A stretch of DNA of 8,154 nucleotides, from contig DBWH01000049.1 of the NCBI GenBank assembly GCA_002308595.1, positions 11,311-19,464 of the forward strand, given 5' to 3'. Shown in pieces: positions 5,853-8,154 of this stretch (positions are counted from its first letter, which is position 1; every line of letters starts with the position of its first letter). The stretch is from Mageeibacillus sp. UBA1243 (GTDB taxonomy: Bacteria > Bacillota > Clostridia > UBA1212). A model generated the notes under the pieces. That model ran no database searches, had not been told where the DNA came from, and saw nothing but the letters and a program-made list of their open reading frames with translations. A program made the position numbers and the translations under genes.

Positions 5853-5863
5853 CAAAATTCGTT

Positions 5864-7882
5864 TTAGAATGCTTTGTTAAGGATGTCAGCACAGTCAGAC
5901 AGGAATGTGTTCATCCTGTCAGCGTCAAGCGGTCTGTGTGCAAGGAGCGCCAGGTTGTAGACCTGCCTTGCCAGCAGGACTGCTTCGTCGCTGAGCACGG
6001 GCTCCGCGACCTGCTTGTTTTCGCCTTCGCCTTCGTCAGCCTTGGTTTCATCGGCGGCCGCCTCCGAGCTTTCGCTGTCCGTTACAACGTCTGCCGCAGC
6101 AGCTACGGGCCCGGACGCATCAACGAGAGACAGAAGCTTTGAGACGACGGGGTTCTTGAGGTTTAAGACGAGCGTCAGGTTGTCGGACGGTTTTGTGTCC
6201 GTGCCGAGGCGCTTCATCATGTTCTGCATGCGCCTTGCCTGCTCGGTGAGGATGAGTATTGCGGGGAGGGCGGAGTCGATGGCTTTTGCGTCGACTGTGA
6301 GGCTCTCGTTGCCGGATGCCTTTTTGAAGCAGGCTGTGAGTTTTTCGGCGGTATCCTTGGCGGCAGCGTCATCGGAACCGTCCTTTGAATTGCAGACGGA
6401 GGACGCGACCTCGGAGTCAACTCTTGCAAACTTGATGTCGCCGCGCGAAGTGAATTCGATGTACTGCATGAAACTGTCGTCAATGAGAGTGTTCATGATC
6501 ACAACGGGAACGTCTTTTGCGTTGAGAAGCTTGATGTAGAAGTTCTGAACGTCTGCGTCCTCGGTGTAGAAAATCGTCTTGGCGTCAGTCTTGTCCTTGG
6601 TTTTTTCGAGATATTCCGAAGCCGTGAGGTAGTCGCCGTCGGTTGTCTTGTAGATGATTATGTCCTTGATCTTCTCGTAGAGCTTTTCGTCCGTGAGGCA
6701 GCCGTATTTCACAAAAGCGTGAATGTCGTCCCAGTACTTGCAGTAGTTGTCGCGCTCGTCGTTGAAGAGGCCTGTGAGCTTGTCGGTGACTTTCTTCGTG
6801 ATGTGGGAAGAAATCTTGGCGACATAGCCGTCGTTCTGCAGGAAGCTTCTGGAGACGTTGAGGGGCAGGTCGGGGCAGTCGATGACGCCCTTGAGAAGCA
6901 TCAGGAACTCCGGAAGCACCTCTTTGATGTTCTCGGCAACGAAAACCTGGTTGTAGTAGACCTTGATCTGTCCGTCAAAGCGCTCGTAGCGGTCGCGGAG
7001 CTTCGGAAAGTAGAGGATGCCCTTCAGGTTGAAAGGATAGTCAACGTTGAGGTGAATCCAGAAAAGCGGGTCCTCGAAATCCTTGAAAGTTTTCTTGTAG
7101 AAGTCCTTGTACTCGTCGTCGGTGATGTCCCTTGCGGCCTTGAGCCAGAGCGGGTGAGTGTCGTTGATGGGCTTGATTGCATTGGCGTCTTCGCCGTCCT
7201 CAGCCTCATCAGCTTTCGCCTCAGCCTTTTCCCCGGCCTTTTCGAGGTCCTCTGCGCTCTCAACGTAGATTTCGTACGGGAAGAATGAAAAATACTTCTC
7301 AATTACGTCCCTGAGCTTCGTGATATCAAGAAACTCCGCAGAGTCCTCGCCAATGTGCATCGTGATGTAAGTGCCGCGCTCGTCAAGCTCCGACTCGGTG
7401 ACAGTGTAGTTCATACCGTCTTCCGACTCCCAGTGGACGGCCTTCTCACCGCCAATGAATGACTTCGTGTCGATCTCAACCTTTGTCGAAACCATGAAAG
7501 AAGAGTAAAAGCCAAGACCGAAGTGGCCGATGATCTGCTCCTCGTCAGCCTTGCCCTTGTACTTCTCGATAAAATCCTTGGCGCCCGAAAAAGCAATCTG
7601 GTTGATGTACTTCCCGACTTCCTCCTCGGTCATACCGATACCGTTGTCGGAAACCGTGATCGTGCCGTGCTCCTTGTCGACCACGACCGTGATCTTCCAC
7701 TCAGGCGAATCCTCAATCTCAGCCTCGCCGATGTTATCAAGCTTCCTCAGCTTACTGATAGCGTCGCCCGCGTTTGAAATGATCTCGCGGATGAAAATGT
7801 CCTTTTCGGAATAAAGCCACTTTTTAATGATCGGGAAAATATTCTCGGTGTTTATCGACACGGAGCCGTTATTTTCGCTCAT
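5864..7882 (-). CDS. htpG: Molecular chaperone HtpG (bacterial Hsp90)
   Basis: This 672-residue cytosolic protein is an ATP-dependent homodimeric chaperone that remodels client proteins under stress. The N-terminal GHKL ATPase has REIISNAGDA with Glu33 and Asn37 (ATP hydrolysis and Mg binding; Gly39 replaces the usual Ser), DNGIGM (79-84) and GHFGLGFYSSFMV (119-131). A Glu/Ala/Asp-rich charged linker lies at about 208-236, more often a feature of eukaryotic Hsp90. The middle domain carries LPLNVSRSFLQ with the catalytic Arg345. The C-terminal dimerisation domain has NLKNPVV (574-580) and the closing LLARQVYNLALLA (636-648). Between these is an acidic, Ala-rich insert (about 590-627) that looks disordered, and with the linker it probably explains a length above the usual 620-640. 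ATG 7880-7882 follows a GAGGGA ribosome binding site. The gene is monocistronic, convergent with the surface-protein gene, with its own promoter and terminator. No HrcA operator is visible in the leader. Confidence 0.97.
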   Translation of the reverse strand: MSENNGSVSINTENIFPIIKKWLYSEKDIFIREIISNAGDAISKLRKLDNIGEAEIEDSPEWKITVVVDKEHGTITVSDNGIGMTEEEVGKYINQIAFSGAKDFIEKYKGKADEEQIIGHFGLGFYSSFMVSTKVEIDTKSFIGGEKAVHWESEDGMNYTVTESELDERGTYITMHIGEDSAEFLDITKLRDVIEKYFSFFPYEIYVESAEDLEKAGEKAEAKADEAEDGEDANAIKPINDTHPLWLKAARDITDDEYKDFYKKTFKDFEDPLFWIHLNVDYPFNLKGILYFPKLRDRYERFDGQIKVYYNQVFVAENIKEVLPEFLMLLKGVIDCPDLPLNVSRSFLQNDGYVAKISSHITKKVTDKLTGLFNDERDNYCKYWDDIHAFVKYGCLTDEKLYEKIKDIIIYKTTDGDYLTASEYLEKTKDKTDAKTIFYTEDADVQNFYIKLLNAKDVPVVIMNTLIDDSFMQYIEFTSRGDIKFARVDSEVASSVCNSKDGSDDAAAKDTAEKLTACFKKASGNESLTVDAKAIDSALPAILILTEQARRMQNMMKRLGTDTKPSDNLTLVLNLKNPVVSKLLSLVDASGPVAAAADVVTDSESSEAAADETKADEGEGENKQVAEPVLSDEAVLLARQVYNLALLAHRPLDADRMNTFLSDCADILNKAF

Positions 7883-7923
7883 AAAATCCCTCTTTTCCTA
7901 ATGTTAATCGATGGCCCCGGTCC

Positions 7924-7940
7924 CGGCAGCCTTCCTGCCG
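7924..7940 (-). promoter_or_regulatory. htpG leader hairpin
   Basis: On the minus strand CGGCAG (7940-7935) and CTGCCG (7929-7924) form a 6-bp GC-rich stem with loop GAAGG, within a leader of about 84 bases. It lies some 30 bases upstream of the ribosome binding site. It could contribute to mRNA stability; I see no clear pairing with the ribosome binding site of the kind a thermosensor would need. Confidence 0.35.
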
Positions 7941-7972
7941 CCAATGCCAAAGCCGTCTTTCTTCGTCGAGAC

Positions 7973-8001
7973 ATTATACAACTTTTGCGTGATTTTTTCA
8001 C
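7973..8001 (-). promoter_or_regulatory. Probable sigma-A promoter of htpG
   Basis: On the minus strand a perfect TATAAT (7978-7973) is preceded at 17 bases by GTGAAA (8001-7996), a 4-of-6 match to the -35. The start would be near 7966, about 84 bases before the ATG. GAAAAGG (8010-8004) sits just upstream of the -35; this heptamer is linked to htpG heat control in B. subtilis, but there it is downstream of the promoter. Confidence 0.6.
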
Positions 8002-8047
8002 CGCCTTTTCCCGGTTTAAGATTGTTTTATTGTTATGCAAAAAACAC

Positions 8048-8075
8048 TTGCGCTTTTTTTTATTTGTGATATACT
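8048..8075 (+). promoter_or_regulatory. Outward promoter for an unseen downstream gene
   Basis: TATACT (8070-8075) carries an extended -10 (TG at 8067-8068). It has a weak -35 TTGCGC (8048-8053) at 16 bases. Transcription would start near 8082 and run out of the window, divergent from htpG. An AAAGG at 8144-8148 could be the ribosome binding site of a gene starting just past 8154. Confidence 0.5.
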
Positions 8076-8084
8076 TGCCTTTGC

Positions 8085-8112
8085 TGTTCGAAAGACCCGG
8101 TCTTTAGGAACA
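8085..8112 (+). promoter_or_regulatory. Leader hairpin of the unseen downstream gene
   Basis: AAAGAC (8091-8096) pairs with GTCTTT (8100-8105) around a three-base loop. An outer helix TGTTC (8085-8089) with GAACA (8108-8112) continues it across a small internal loop, eleven pairs in all. It would form at the extreme 5' end of the transcript. It has no T-run. Confidence 0.45.
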
Positions 8113-8154
8113 ACGAAATAAACAATTTTTAGCGGAATTGTGTAAAGGTAGCAC

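Noticed and set aside
6719..7288. 189-codon plus-strand open frame opposite htpG (and another at 6015-6539)
   Set aside because: They lie wholly within a certain htpG on the opposite strand. They have low-complexity Leu/Val/Glu or Ser-rich composition that mirrors htpG codon bias, and I see no separate gene signals to support them.
7901..8107. 68-codon plus-strand frame in the htpG upstream region
   Set aside because: It has no ribosome binding site, crosses the htpG promoter and the outward promoter, and shows no protein-like pattern.
1..8154. tRNA, rRNA, CRISPR, insertion sequence or prophage signals
   Set aside because: None seen: no cloverleaf-like or rRNA sequence, no spaced repeats, no transposase or integrase, no target-site duplications.

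Overview
The window looks like chromosomal DNA of an uncultured member of the Clostridia (Bacillota), possibly a gut or rumen Oscillospirales/Christensenellales-type organism. This is inferred from strong GGAGG ribosome binding sites, sigma-A-type promoters (two with an extended -10), a linked parE-parC pair whose ParC lacks a normal GyrA box, and secreted proteins with Pro/Thr/Glu linkers and Gram-positive-style anchoring tails. There is no sign of phage, insertion sequences, CRISPR or RNA genes.

Layout. (1) 2-2433, plus strand: the last 54 codons of a type II topoisomerase B subunit (ParE/GyrB family), then a complete A subunit (parC-like, ATG at 178) 11 bases later and probably translationally coupled; a hairpin terminator follows at 2467-2502. 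(2) 2538-3961, plus strand: a monocistronic gene for a 408-residue secreted, probably surface-anchored protein, with its own promoter, leader hairpin and 3' hairpin/terminator. (3) 4046-5750, plus strand: a second secreted protein of 516 residues, paralogous to the first, behind a near-consensus promoter that overlaps an 18-base inverted repeat and is followed by a 14-base palindrome. (4) 5769-8001, minus strand: htpG (bacterial Hsp90), convergent with the second surface protein; each has its own terminator between them. (5) 8048-8154, plus strand: a promoter and leader pointing out of the window towards an unseen gene divergent from htpG. No gene-free stretch exceeds 300 bases; the gaps are 2434-2624, 3852-4138, 5690-5863 and 7883-8154, and each is accounted for by terminators, promoters and leaders.

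How the parts relate. ParE and ParC form topoisomerase IV (decatenation), and HtpG is a cytosolic ATP-dependent chaperone; both are housekeeping. The unusual part is the pair of paralogous exported proteins between them. They share an N-terminal and a C-terminal domain, and all four domain copies seem to follow one skeleton (D-hydrophobic-N/D-G, then Gly-Trp, then Y-x-I/V-D-G, then a K-rich strand). They end in two different kinds of tail (GKKGCGG plus membrane helix, versus NPPTA-D plus membrane helix), and one carries an extra beta-rich middle domain. I cannot assign them to a named family. They are the best candidates here for something undescribed.
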